Both the position numbers and the translations under genes were made by a program. Below the pieces are notes generated by a model that had not been told where the DNA came from, ran no database searches, and saw only the letters and a list, made by a program, of their open reading frames with translations. Below, one piece after another: positions 34,361 to 47,800 of a stretch of 64,000 bases of DNA. Numbering within the stretch: the first letter of the stretch is position 1; every line of letters begins with the position of its first letter. The DNA comes from Pempheris klunzingeri (lineage: Eukaryota; Chordata; Actinopteri; Acropomatiformes; Pempheridae): assembly GCF_042242105.1 (NCBI RefSeq), contig NC_092013.1, positions 14,191,618 through 14,255,617 of the forward strand. The letters are read 5' to 3'.

Positions 34361-35140
34361 TTAATCTCGATGAGTCTTCAGGGTCTCTCCTGCTTTGCTT
34401 TGCCTGTAAGAATAACAGAATGTCATTACAATCAAAACAACTCAAGAATCAGTCATGGTAATGCAATCCAAGTATGATAAAATGTCTATAATGCTATCCA
34501 TAACCACACCATCATCAGTGATATATTGACAATAAATGCTACAGCTTCAGTTAAAAGGGCATAATTACACTGTATTCATTCAACTTTACAAGTAAAGGCA
34601 GTCTCCCTTAACAATCAGACGCTCAGTCAACCAGGAGGCAGATATAGTTTTTACTACAGACTGTAGTAAAAACCCTGGACACTCATTCCGCACTGATGGT
34701 GACCCATCCCAGATGAGGCCTCAGCGCACCAGACCGTGCGCGGAGGGTTTTCTACCTGTTTGAAGGTACATGGGTGCTCGGACACCTACCATCCGCTCAG
34801 GTGAGGCGCTGTCTCAGGTGTGCCTCCGTTCTGTCCGGCCCCTGAACATCAACACCAACACACAGACATGAAGCCAACGTGGCTGCCACTGGTTTAGCAA
34901 TGATGCAGAGGAAGTGTGTGAAGGCTCACCTTGTCGATAATACATATCGTTCACCGTGTTCCCGTAGACTTTCCACGCGAAGTGAATTGCGATTAGACTG
35001 AAAATCAACCAGCTGAGTAGTATTTTGAATATGGAGACTCTCATGTCGTTGGCGATCCAGTCGTCAACAAACTCAGAGAGGAAGGACAAGCAGCCGTCAG
35101 CGATGCGGGACAGAAACTCAAAATCCCAGGGTTCCTCCAT
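34361..35140 (-). CDS. Small single-pass membrane protein, unnamed
   Basis: Exon 1 (34930-35140) opens MEEPWDFEFLSRIADGCLSF and continues SEFVDDWIANDMRVSIFKIL. A hydrophobic segment (about residues 43-59, LLSWLIFSLIAIHFAWK) is followed by VYGNTVNDMYYRQ. The donor is GTGAGC. Exon 2 has two possible acceptors 14 bases apart: the nearer (exon 34361-34389) gives a tail ETLKTHRD and 79 residues; the farther gives GKAKQERP. A minus-strand AATAAA at 34266-34271 closes the gene. The sequence looks conserved (no low complexity, acidic helix then a membrane span), with the C-terminus probably on the opposite side from an acidic N-terminal helix. I do not recognise the family and assign no function. Confidence 0.65.
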
Positions 35141-36904
35141 AGCGTCCGTTTATTCAGCTTATATGAGATCAAGTGTGAAGTATTTATCCGGTAGATTCTT
35201 TCAAAAACATCGCATCGGCTAGGTAACGTATGACATCCTGGGCGCCATTTTTACCGTTACGGTGTTTGTTATCAGCGCAGAGAAGTGAAGAATCCGAGCT
35301 GACGTAACTTACGTCGCGCAGCCGCGTTAGCTGTCAGCAACAAACATCAGTGTAACATTTCTTGTTACTAAACTACACTTTCGATTATTGCTTTCAAAAG
35401 TGTTTATGTTTGCGCAATATATCCCATAATGCATTACGTTTTGCAGTACAAAACTAATGCTGCTACATGCCACATTTGTCACCTTAAGCGTTCACTTCAC
35501 AAACCTCGGGGGAAAATGTAAACATTCATGAATAACCTGTCTCCAGCAGCGGGCTCCATCTTCAGCTGTGCTCATGTTACCCCACACATGTTTATTGTAT
35601 GTCAGGAATCACACAATTTGAGTCCAGAGCGAAACTATCGTTAAAAACGCAGCATTTCCACGCTAGCTTTAGCAAGCCTGTGCAGAGTGAAACATCGGTT
35701 TTAAACATGAGTGTTGGGCCGGTCAAACATTTCACAGGTCAAACGGACTCACAGCAAACCTATTTCAGATGAAGAAATTGCAGCTAAAGATCCAACCAGC
35801 TCCGGAATAAGTGGTTAAAAAATAACTGGTGTTTTTTCTCCCTAAAGTTTTGTAGGGAGCAGTATGAGAGCGCAAAGAGGGCACGGATGTAGCTACGTAT
35901 CTTCACTAAAAAGCAAGTAACAATCCCTAGTTTGCAACCTTTATTATGTAAAGCGATACATTTAGTTTATGTTTAATTCCCGACGGTGTTCAATGAATTT
36001 GGCCAAACCATCAAAACATCCCAAAAAATTACTGGAGGTTTGGGTTTCCTAGCTACAATTTACGTTACTGTCTCACGCAGCGCTGCGTAGAGCGTAGCCT
36101 GAGGGGGCGGGACTAGTGGTGGGCACCGAGCAGCCTGATTGGTCAGCTCATCTTGTCATCAGAGATTCCGGATGTCTGCTGTGGTAAGAGGAAAATTTGT
36201 TTTCTGCTTCTCATTCTTGACAGCTTGTTTGCGACCCGGCTGCTGCTGAAAGTTAATGTAGCGATTTAGATATTTAACGCAACGTTTCGACGGTACGAAA
36301 TCGTAAGTTTCATTCTTTGTCTTCGTCTGTCTAGTTATACTTGACCACGATTGCTTTGCATGCTCACTGTTGAGCCAAGGCCATGAAATTGATCTGTATG
36401 TGTCGCTTGCTAGCAGGTAATGTTAGCCTTGAAACTACATCCACCTGGTTGCATCGGAATTCACAGCTAAACATTTATCAGCTCAGAAAAGTAAGACTCC
36501 TCGACGTTGAGCACGTTAGCAGACAAGCTAACACTGGCTTTATAAGTAACTTAAGCTAGTATTAAACAAACGTTAGCTCTGTAGCTCTGGCGGTCAAATA
36601 CTTTCCGTTTATCTGTAGTGTAACATTAGCCTGGCTGCTCGAAGTTGTAATCAGGCTTTGGTTCCAGAGTCTGTTTGGTATCTTGGAGTTGAAATTCTCC
36701 TATGTAACCAGTTATCCTCTGTTATCATGTGACCTGCCCACTGGTCGAGTATAAGTGCTCCTATTCATCAGAGATTGAGATGCACGCTGTCTCAAGGGTT
36801 CAGCCACAACCAGCGGAGTACATTAGTTATTAAGCAGTTTATTCGGAATTGCTTGGTAATAGTATTTAACTTTTTAATCTATCTCCAGTGACTGGGATGG
36901 TATC
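35141..36904. other. Divergent promoter region and mon1a 5' UTR
   Basis: The small membrane-protein gene (-) and mon1a (+) are head to head. GC-rich DNA near 36070-36300 probably holds the mon1a transcription start and a non-coding first exon; a splice acceptor (ctccag) at 36888 precedes the coding exon. No other coding sequence is seen. Confidence 0.4.
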
Positions 36905-39900
36905 ATGGAGAGAGACAATCATCAAGAAGGAGAGGCACAGGGAGTAAAGATTTGTGATCCACCCTCTGAGAGCAATCCAGCTGGTAAATAATTTAATCTC
37001 TCATTAAAGCTAGTCCAAATTTCTGCTCACATGTCTTCGTTTTTATGATGTTGTTAATAATTTAACTTTGTTTTCGTCTTAGCTGACACCTTGGCGACTT
37101 CTCTCTCCCTCTTGGGGAATCACATGTTTCCTGACCCGGTGGAGAGAAATGACAGCAGCACTGCTAATCAAGAGGAGCCTGCAGATTCACTCCAGTTAGA
37201 TGTTACAGCAGAGGAGCAGAGTCTGGATGCAGAGCCCCCATCTAACCAGGTAACAAAGCTAGAGACTGAGGAGACAGAGAGCTCAGAGTGTCAGGACCAC
37301 ATGTCCACCCAGTCGTCTGACAGAGGAAACGAGGATGCTGCCATTGACAGTAATCAGAGCGACTCTGGGGAGTTTGTCGTTACAATGCTGGCCAAGGCCA
37401 AGCTGGAGGAGCAAGGTATAGGTGTGAAGGGAAGGTCATCTCCCTTGTTGGAGGCAGGCACCCAGGAATCTCCTGCATTCATGTCTCACCGTGATGAGGA
37501 TGTGACAGCAGACAGCTGGCGGCAGCACCGGAAGCATGTTTTTGTGTTAAGTGAAGCAGGCAAACCCATCTATTCCCGATATGGCAGTGAAGAGGCCCTT
37601 TCATCTACAATGGGAGTCATGATGGCACTGGTTTCCTTTGTTCAAAGTGGAGATAATATCATCCGCTCAGTCTATTCAGGTGAGAGCATTTTCTTTTTTT
37701 TTTAACTTTTGTAACGTAATTGTCGATGTCATTTTCTATTTACATAAATGAAGGATTCAAGAATAGAGTGGAGAAACTAATTATCACCAATCAACAAAAA
37801 GTGCTGCACCATAGAGAATAATGATAGTAATAATAATACATTTTATTTATAATGCACTTTACATTTGGAGGTACAAATCTCAAAGTGCAACAATTAAAAA
37901 ACACAAGACATTTAAAAAGCAACAGCATTTAAGGACGCAGCCTAAAAAACAACATAAAAGCAGATAAAAGAATAGCGTCTGTAATACTAAACACAAGCAG
38001 AAGTCTGCTAATTTCCAAGTCCACAACTTGTGCGATATTTCCGAGTGCAGAGTTGTCAATCACTGTTAGTAGACATCCACTGTTGCCTCCTGCATTATGC
38101 TCATTACTTACTGATAACTATTTTCTCCCTTCCATCAGAGGAGCACACCGTGGTGTTCTTACAGAAAGGGCCCCTAGTGCTGGTGTGTGTCTCTAGCAGT
38201 CGTCAGTCCGAGCGGCAGCTGCGTGGAGAGCTCCTCTACGTGTACTATCAGATCATCAGCATGCTCACCCAGGCCAGCATATCCCGCATCTTTGAACACA
38301 AGAAAAACTACGACCTGAGGAGACTCCTGGCGGGCTCGGAGAAGATCCTGGACGGTCTTCTCAACCTGGTGGATTCTGACCCCAGCTTCCTGCTAGCAGC
38401 GGTACACTGCCTGCCTTTAGCCTCCTCTCTCAGGGACTCTCTCAGCCAGATCCTACAGAAAGCGATCACCCCAAATCTGGTTTTCTCCATCCTCATTGCC
38501 AACAACCAGCTGCTCACCATTGTCCAAGAAAAGACAGTTATCGAGGACACCAGGCTGGAGCCCGCTGATGTCCACCTCCTGCTCAACCTCATTGGAGCCT
38601 CCTCTGCCTTTCAGGCTGGGGAGATCTGGACTCCCATCTGCCTCCCCCTCTTTAATCCTGACTGTTACTTTTATGCATACATTTCTTACCTGGACCCTCC
38701 AGAATGCACTGTTTGTCTGCTGCTGCTCTCGACAGACAAGGAGGCTTTCTACGCTGTAGCTGAGTGCAAGAGGAAGATAGAGGAGGCCATGGCAGCTCAG
38801 AACTCCCTGAGCCTCATTGCCAAAGTTCAGTCGTACAGTGTGAGCCAAGTGGGCGTCTCAGACCTCAGACACTTCATGTACAAGCCCTTTGACGTACCAG
38901 ACAACTACCGCCAACTCACTCAGTTCACCAGGTGTGTGTGTGTTTGTGTGTCTGTCTGCACTTTGCAACTACAGCAGGGACACATGAGCTTAAACTTTAT
39001 GTTAAAAAAGGGGCTTTTGTATAATATCTCAACATTAGTTGCACTGCATGTAGAAAACTTGGCGAGACATTTGTCTTGCATAAGACCTCTTTTTGTTTTT
39101 AAATATTAGTTTGTGATGTAACATGTTCGTAGTCTAAAGAAAAGAGAGAAATATTTTACATGAAGGCCACAGCAGTATAAATACCTTGTGTAAGAGAAAT
39201 TGTGAAAGCCCATTTATTCTTAAGAAAAATTACAGCTTAGTGAGGTTGGTATTTACAAAGAAAAGTGTTCTGTTTTTATATTGGGTAGTTCAGAATGAAA
39301 GTGTTACTGAAATGGAGCTTCCAGTTACAAAGGCACAGAGAAATAAAGATTCTATGAAACTTAAATCTTCTTCCACTAATCCTGTCAATTCCCTTCGCTG
39401 ATCTCTCACTGAGCTGAACTGAAAGCATTAGGTGTCCTATTACATAAACCAGCAGCCAATAAAAACCTTGAAAATTAATGCGAAATTACAAATAATAATA
39501 ACAAATCGCAAACAGTACACTTAAAATAATATTGATAATTTTATTTACATATCACTGTTCAGAACAGATAAGAGGAAAACATTTCTTTTCTTTAAAAGCT
39601 GTGTCAACTTAGTTTCATAAATATCAAAATCAGTAGTTTTAATGGACAATATAAACTTTATGTTTTAATATATTTCTGTATCTTTTAAAAAAAAAAAAAT
39701 CTTTTACCATTTGTTGCTGTGTGTAGCCCAGAGATGGAGGCACCGTACAGCAGTGAAGAGGAGAAAATGAGACTGCTGGACCTTTATCGTTATATGCACA
39801 GTCGCATCCACAGCACCTCACGACCCCTCAAGCTCATCTACCACGTCGCTGAGAGGGAAACTCTGCTCGCCTGGGTATGTAGCTGTGTTTACCGATACGT

Positions 39901-40575
39901 TCTCACTGCTCCCTCAGTATGCACAACCGCTAAATACTGTCTTTGTGTGAGAGTGTTTTTGCAGAGAGCTAGATGAGAAGATGAGTATCTCTCTCATATC
40001 TGTCTGTTCATTATGAAACAGGAGACGGTTAACTTAGCATAAATACTGGAAACTAGGGTTACTGTTCAAAGGTTGAACCCGGAGAAAAACTTGTGACAAG
40101 TTGTGGTTTTACGGGGAGTTATGGGTTAGGGTTAAGCTGGACTATTTCTTTGCTGTGACTGTGACTATATATACTGTACATAACCTGTTAACTTGGAAGC
40201 CGTAGAGATGCTGGTAGATGGATCAAGACAGGGTAGCTGTTTTCTACTGTTTCCAATCGTTGTGCTAAGCTACGTTCTTATCATGCAGTCAGTGTTCATA
40301 ATTTGATGTCCCCCATCTAAAATGCCATTTTTCCCTCTCTGCTGTAGGTTACGAGTAAGTTTGAGCTGTACACCTGCTTCAGTCCTCTGGTGACAAAGGC
40401 CTGTGCCATCACTGCTATCACTAAGCTTCTAAGGTGGATTAAAAAGGAGGAGGACCGCCTCTTCATCAGATACCCCCCGAAGTATTCAACCACCCCAAAC
40501 CCCAGCAAGAGCTCTCGAGGTGGCAAATCTGACCAGCAAGACCCCACAGATAACGGCTTCTTATCTCTTCTATAG
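36905..40575 (+). CDS. mon1a: Vacuolar fusion protein MON1 homolog A
   Basis: MON1 with CCZ1 is the guanine nucleotide exchange factor that activates RAB7 on maturing endosomes and autophagosomes. Five coding exons (36905-36983, 37083-37679, 38139-38931, 39727-39874, 40348-40575) join to 614 residues. The first 150 or so are acidic and low in conservation. The core begins [21 protein letters not shown], the first longin domain, then [19 protein letters not shown], the second and third longin-like parts, and RLIYHVAE-like [15 protein letters not shown] near the end, finishing [17 protein letters not shown] and GFLSLL. Human MON1A is somewhat shorter. MON1A rather than MON1B is inferred from the 3p21-like neighbourhood and remains less certain than the family. 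A poly(A) signal lies at 41644. Confidence 0.92.
37835..37990 (+). repeat. Short dispersed repeat in a mon1a intron
   Basis: 'tttatttataatgcactttaca' followed by 'caaatctcaaagtgcaaca' and an A-rich tail is a sentence common in fish introns. It lies between mon1a exons 2 and 3. Confidence 0.45.
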
Positions 40576-43500
40576 GACTCTCTTAGCACTACCATAGTTG
40601 CTCTGCCTCATTCAACAATAGTTTGTACACTGATTCCGCGATATTTTTGAACCCTCTTTTGACACTTGTTGGACTTGACAGACATTGACTACTGGAATCA
40701 AACACTACGTTTTACACTATTTAAGAAGGAATGATCTCTTTCAAACTAGTATTATTTCTTTACCTGAACAAGAGAGCATGTCAGTGCATCACTGCTTTCG
40801 ATCTGAAGGAGTCAGGGCAAAACAGCATTAGTATGTTTTAAATTGAACTGTGGTAGACAATAATTGCAATGATATTTATGTGTTTTTATATTGTTTTATT
40901 ACTGCAACAAGAGAGAAATTTTCCTCACGGACAGTGAATGTACCTCACATATGACAGTTCACTCATATGCGATAACTTTCCATCGCTTCATTCTTGTGTA
41001 AGCTGAGGAGGAAAATGAACTTTCTCAGACTAGATTTTTTTTTTTCCACGACTCCAAAACACCCAATGTTACCAAACAGGATATGAAAGAAATGAAAGTA
41101 TGTTGTGTTTGGGCTCAACATAAACTGGAATAACAGCAACTGGAGCTGCCAGAGCAGGGATGGGCCACCAAATGTCATGCAGGGCCATGAACAAACAAAT
41201 TGCCCAGTATGACTTTGGTTGCACTTCCCTATGACAGAACTTTCAAACAGTGTTGTTTCATATCCCACCGAAGTCAAAACGATCAGGTCTCATTCATGAT
41301 ACATTTTGTGTAGGAAACAACAATGAAATCCCAGGCTATTACACCTGATCACTTTCCATGGTCATCAGTGTCACTGTCAGTATTTTCATTGCTAGGAGTC
41401 GAACCTCGTTAGTCTGGAGATCAGCTGTTAAGCTAAGAAGCCACTAAGCTCACACAATGTTTCTCTGCAGATACTTCTAGTACGATGATCCGTTGACATT
41501 TATTGTAGTGACTTCGGACAACTTATCTTTTTGGATAATAATAATTTTGTAAAGATGGTCTATAACTAGTAGCCTCATCCTTGTGTCCTTTTGAGGAATT
41601 TCCTGTCAGTTGAAGTCTTAAGAGTATGTCTATAGTATTATGAAATAAATCCCAGGTTGCACAAATCTACACTTGTCCTAATTAAGTAGAGGTGACGTGA
41701 ATGAGATGCATTGTCTTATCCACCTGAAAGTGGCAAATGATTTTCTGGGTCTGTAATTTAATTTGGGTCTTTAGTGATTATTGGAGTTTCGTGGCAAGAA
41801 CTATGCTTTACTAATAATAGAAAAAACTGGTGTAACCTTGAGTCTTTTAGTCATTGCATGGCAGGTAAGCTGAACATGCACTTACTACAGGGGAGAATTC
41901 AGCTCTATAAACATTGACAATAAAGTTTCCAATGATGAATAATAATTGAATGAATTGAATGTTTACTTGGGTTTCAATAGAGCCATTCTTTCCATTTCTA
42001 GCTGTTATAATTAGTACCATATTACATAGTTCTTTCCATGAAACATCCAAGAACATTATCAGGAATTAAGGAGCCCTTCAAATCAAGCATCACTAACATT
42101 TAATTGAGACCTCACCTGAGCCTCCTCTCCACTTCAGCCTCAGAATAAACCAACTCTAATGTCGTGTTTGGGCAGCGTTACTATTTTACCACCAAGTATG
42201 TCCTTTAAACGGTCAACAAAGTGTTAACACCAGAGGTAAACTGATAACTACGTGCACTGTGGCATGTGACAAATTCATTGTGGAGACCTGGCAGATATTG
42301 TTTTAGTTTAATGGTAAATATGTCAAAGTCACAGTTATTTTTTTCCTTTAACTCACAACATATTCAAGGTCTAACAAGAACTTAAGAGTTCATGCCTGGC
42401 TTTTTATTTACATTTTTACATTACAGCATTATAATGTACAGATAATAACAAGTATAATATAGTACAAGTTAATTGGCTGATGCCCTCACTACAACACCTA
42501 TATACAATATAAAACCTATTATATGATATGGGTACTTGATATTTCCTGACATAGCAACTGAAATATGATTATGCAAACACTTGTTCCAAAAGGCAGCAGT
42601 AGGCTGTAGTTCTTGGCCACTGAAATGGGCCAGTTGTTCAGGTTATTGTTCAGGTCAAGTAAAGTGTGCACATCCAGCCCCAGCTGTTTACAGGTGCAGG
42701 ACAAAAGCAGCATTAAACAAATTTAATGTTGCAGCATTTCAATAACCTGTCTGGTCCGTCAGAGACGATTTGAAATGTTTTTTTGAAGCTTTGCAGAGTG
42801 CCTCTCCTTTTCTTAATTATGTGGAGATGTAAAACCTTAGTGTTTTCTTCTATACTACACTACAGATTCTGTTCTGAAATATTTTTGACGCAAAGAGTTC
42901 AGCCGGTGAAAAGATGACGTTACACATGTAGTTGTTTCAAACAGCATTTATTCTTGTGTGAGAAAATATTGTCTCAGGCAGATTATAGATCCTGCGGTAC
43001 TATTCAAATGACAAGATCAAAAATCTGTGCCACCCAAGACAAAGAAAAAAACTCTTGTAGACTAGTGCGCTCACTGCGGCCTACAGAGCTCAGGTCTTGT
43101 GCCACCTCACTTCTAGATTATATGTTCTGACATGTTGGTGAACACCATCACTATTACAAAGAGCTACTTAGCATCATACATAAATCTTTTCAATATTTTA
43201 CTTTTTAAATAACACTCTCGACTGCCACAGATTATAAATTAAAATCTAAATTTGATTTTTGCATTCCTTAAATTACTTCATGTAAGCCAATATAAACATA
43301 GATTTACATATTTACAGAACTATACACATGCACCTTTACTACACTGAGGTTGTATTCATATATGTATATACTGTACACACACACACACACACACACGCAC
43401 ACACGTTTTTGCCACATATATGGCTCCAGGAGTCACCAATCCTAGTAGGTTTTTTTTTTCTAAACAGACCGATTGTGCTTTTCAAGTCATTTCATTTGCA

Positions 43501-44802
43501 AACTGCAAGTTCTTCAGTGAGTGATCGCAGTAGACTTTGTCATAACCCCAAAATAATCAGCTTCACCTCTATAGTGGCTTCACATCTTACTAACCGATTA
43601 GCTGCACCGGGTACTCCGACATTCTAGTATCATAATACAGTTTCACAATATGGAAAAATAAGTAAAGACCTCTGAAGTGCCACCTAAACACGTCATAACC
43701 GGACTCACAGTTCAAGAATGTTCACACTGGCAGCCCAGTGGCTGAGACCTATCAGCATTTCTATTCATTACTGTGACATCTAGATCGTTATATCTACAAA
43801 GCAATTCTCAGAATTGTTGAATAAAAACCATATTCAAATGTAGAACCAGTTATTCTCCACTTCAGGCTTAGCTTTAAATTTAATGTAAATCCCAGCTTGG
43901 GCAGGTTTGATGTATTTCTTTTTGAATATCAGTGGTAACTAAAAGGCTGGATCCCACAGGATTCACAGGAGAGAGTTTGGTGCATTTCACATTTGGGGAA
44001 AAAATGGTTTATAGAATATTACCAATACCACTTAGAATTGGGAAAAGCATTTATGGGAGGAAAATAATCATCATCCTCGAGTCCAGATATGACGTGAACA
44101 TTAAGTGGGACTTTCACACTTCATTAAACACAGTGACATTTCAATGGCAAATACAATCTAAATATGTTTTGACTCAAGACGATCCCTATGACGATTAAAT
44201 ATTTACACTTTTTATAGGCAGAATGAGTAGCATTTTCCTAAAAAACAAACGATGTATAGACTCATACAAAAAATGTCTCTCTCAATCATCACTTATGAGG
44301 TGTGTGGCGGGGGGGCTGCAGAGACCCTACCCTCTCTGCTGGGATTTTCTTAAGTTTGCTGTGTTGGACATTTAAACCTTTGGGTGGGACTCTAAAAACG
44401 TAGCGACGAGGTGCAAGAGGAAGCTACTGGTGAACAGGAGAGGGCAGGTCATCTTTGAACGGTGTGTTTACAAACCGCAACCAACAAATCCTACTCATTC
44501 TGCCTTTAAGCCAGGACTCACTTTGGCCAAAAATAAAAACTTTACATGGACTCATAGCAACTGTGGTTGTGTAAAATCTTTTTAAAAATTACATGAATAC
44601 ATGAACAAATTCATCTAGGAAAATGTCTTCAAGCACCTTTTCTCTCCATTTTTGAAAATCAGAGCAGTTTTATGCAGGAAATCCTTCAAATACAACGTAA
44701 TCGTTTGTTTTACTTTCCCACCTTTTCAAGAGCATTGATGAAGCTTCTACACATACAACCAAGCAGCCTGTTTAAGATGATAAAATCTTGAAACTAAAAA
44801 AT
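40576..44802. other. Convergent 3' UTRs of mon1a and brpf3
   Basis: AATAAA at 41644-41649 would end mon1a after about 1.07 kb of 3' UTR. Minus-strand AATAAA words at 42947-42952 and 42403-42408 would end brpf3 after about 1.9-2.4 kb. A CA microsatellite lies at 43375-43405. No ORF here has recognisable protein features. Confidence 0.4.
43375..43405. repeat. (CA)n microsatellite
   Basis: About 30 bases of CA dinucleotide with one CG interruption, in the likely brpf3 3' UTR. Confidence 0.9.
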
Positions 44803-47800
44803 TTATATAAAATTGGAGGGAGTGAAGTTCAGATTTCCTCTGACGTGGTTTAAATGTACCATGGCCCGGTCGTATGCGGCGTGTACAGACTTGCGAACGC
44901 TGGGTTTCTTGCCTTCCATTAAGCGCAGTTTGTCTACAGTGTCATCCATCCCCAGCGACAGTAGTTTGTCCCGAGGGAGCCACTGCCTGAAAACCAAGAG
45001 GGACAGTTTTCAAAGTGACTGAGAAAAATCTAATTCAGCATGAGCCTTAGCCTGCCCGTCTGAATCTTACCAAGTTCTTTTGGTGTCAAAGAAGAGCACT
45101 AAGAAGAGCTTTTCCCCCTCTTCCGTCTGCCTCCACTCGCCCAGTTTGAGCACCTCCACAGGAGGCACTGGAATGGGGATGCCATTGTGAAGAAGCCCTT
45201 CCTGGGGCATTTCTGGGTCAACAATCTGCAACAATCAATTATGTCAGCCAGTTGACTACGGATGGACGCAATGAGGCCTTTGTCTAGTCAGCCTTTCAGA
45301 CTTGGCACTATGAGCCACAGAAATACTACTAAACTAGAGATCAAATACATCCTCACCATAGCTGGGTATGATGGATATCCTCTGCATTTGGCCCAAACAA
45401 GGTCCAGAGGTGCGAGCTCGGTCTCACTATCTAAAGACAGAAGCGTAGACTTTCCTGTGAACAGGATATTCCAATATATCCAAATTAATTTGTGTTCATG
45501 ACAGCCCCTGAGCCCAAAGTGAGAATTAATTACTCATGACTTTTATTGCTCATGAAAATCACAAACTTTTGGTTTTTGTGTGCTAAATCTCTCACAAAAC
45601 CTGAGGCACTTCGCTGTATTTTGATTGCCCTCTCATCATACACACCAGACCCACAGATGTCTCCGTTCTCACTGTTGGGAACTTTAGCCAATGCAGGTTT
45701 ACCGCGACTTCGTTTGGGTGGGGAGACACTACAGCTGTAAACAAGAGGAGAGAAAGAAACCAGGTGAGTGCTTTTTTTTTTTTTTTACCTTAAAGTGGTG
45801 AGACTTATAACTACAATTCAATTCCTAAAAAAAAGACAACAGGTCTCAAGCAAAAGCATTTTTGTAATCTTATCCTAAACTTTTCTGTGTTTAAGTTGGA
45901 TTCACCAAGCTCCATTAATCGCACGAACTTGTCGTAAATGGCTCGTTTCAGCCAGATGAACACAAGGTGCATGTTTGTGAGATGTCCTCATTAGCATAAT
46001 CCATAACTCTGGCATTAGAGGACCACTATGTAGTTTAGAATATTTTATAACAATTAGAAAATAGAACAGCTGCCAATGAGCAGCGCTGTACTGTGACAGT
46101 CACAGACATAAAGAGGGAATACTTTAGGCTGCATGATGTTAGGTGCTAACGATCGTCTTTCAAAAGCAAAGTGGACAAGGACTAACACAAGAGGCCATCG
46201 AGGAGATGGAATCTAATCTCCTAATCCCCAAGGATGTTATCACAGACATTCCCCTAATGTCCAAAAATATTACTACCTACAGCATGATATTGGACAATAA
46301 CCTGTATAAAGTCCTTGAGGCAGCTGTTGGAGAAGTTTTGAAGCAACTACTAAAATGTAAGACTTGCTGTTCTGAAATATGCCAATAAAATCCATAAATT
46401 GGCAATATATAATATACTAACGAATGCTGACCATTTGTTCCATAAATTCTCACTCAAAGTTCTCAGTAGAGGCCCATTGCCACAGTGACTCCATACTCAC
46501 TTAAGTTTTTGGTCATCATCCTCATGGTCTGCAAAGGTGTGCTTTCCATTTGTCAGGCCTAGCAAAAACACAAATGAAACAGTGACAAACATGGTCTGTC
46601 TAGAATCTCTCTCTGTAACACGGTGATCCTTTTGGTCCATACCTCCTTCTCTGGGTGGTGGAGGGAGTTTGTCTGCTTCACTTTCTGAGCTGTGGCCTCT
46701 GGACCTCAGGTGGTGTGAGGAAGGAGAGGGAGGTGTAGGGGAGGCGTTTGGAGTAGGAGGTAAGGCGGTGATGTTGGTCACACTGGGTGACTTTGGGCTG
46801 TTAGGAGTGCTGTCCAACCCGTTTGATTTATCATCATTGGTTTTCCCATTTTGTTGTGGTGGAGACTTGTTTTTCGCCATTCGCATGCCATTTTTAGCTT
46901 TCTTAAACAGAACAGATGTGCGACGTCCAACTCCAACCAAAGGCAGGGTCGGGGGCGTTCCCAGCGGAGTAACCTCGTGAACAGCCTCCGGTTGTGACGA
47001 TGGCGTCTCACCAACTTCAGCCTCATCTTCACCTTGGCTTTTGCTTCCACTGCGGGATGACCTCTGACGCTTGTAGGAGCGTCCGGGTGATCTTCGCCCT
47101 CCAGTTACGATACCCAGGACAGGGGGCTCGAGAGGAGCATCTCCTGGTAGCGGCGATGATACTGGGCAGGTAAGTTCGAGCACAGGTGGAGAGTCATCTG
47201 CATCAAAGACACATTTATGTCAGGATCATGAATTCAACTGAAAGGATCAGTCGATTGATCTTAATTTTCAGGTCATTTATTAATTGAAATTCCAACCACT
47301 CATTGGTTGCAGCTTCTTCAGTGTCAGGATTTAATGCTTTTCTTTTATTTGTCATTGTAAACTGAATCTCTTTGGATTTTGAGCTGTTGATAGTACAAAA
47401 CAAGACATCTGAAGACACCACATTCGACAATGTTTTTTCTTTTTTTTTTAATTTGACATGGTACAGACATTATCATTAATTCATTCATAGCAATTAATTG
47501 ATCATGAAAACGGCAGTTGCAGCTCTAATCATAAAAATGCAGTTACTGCTGTTACGTTACGTTAATTACATTAATGCATAAATTGAAGAAAAGTATTCAA
47601 ATAATAAAGTAAAGATACTTTTTACCTGTTGCAGAGTTAGACACTGTTGTCAAGGGTCCATTATCAACATTTGCCTTCTTTTTCTTTTTCTTCTCTTCCT
47701 CTTCGTCCTCTTCCTCTTCCTCCTCCTCTTCCTCCTCTCCCTCTTCTTTTCCTTCGTCCTCCTTGTCATTGCCATTCACAGACTGAGAGTTTTGCTGCTG

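Noticed and set aside
43932-44198. 88-codon plus-strand ORF
   Set aside because: It lies in the probable brpf3 3' UTR on the opposite strand, with no family features.
46143-46388. 81-codon plus-strand ORF with a protein-like composition inside a brpf3 intron
   Set aside because: No recognisable domain, antisense to the host gene, and no flanking splice sites that join it to another exon.
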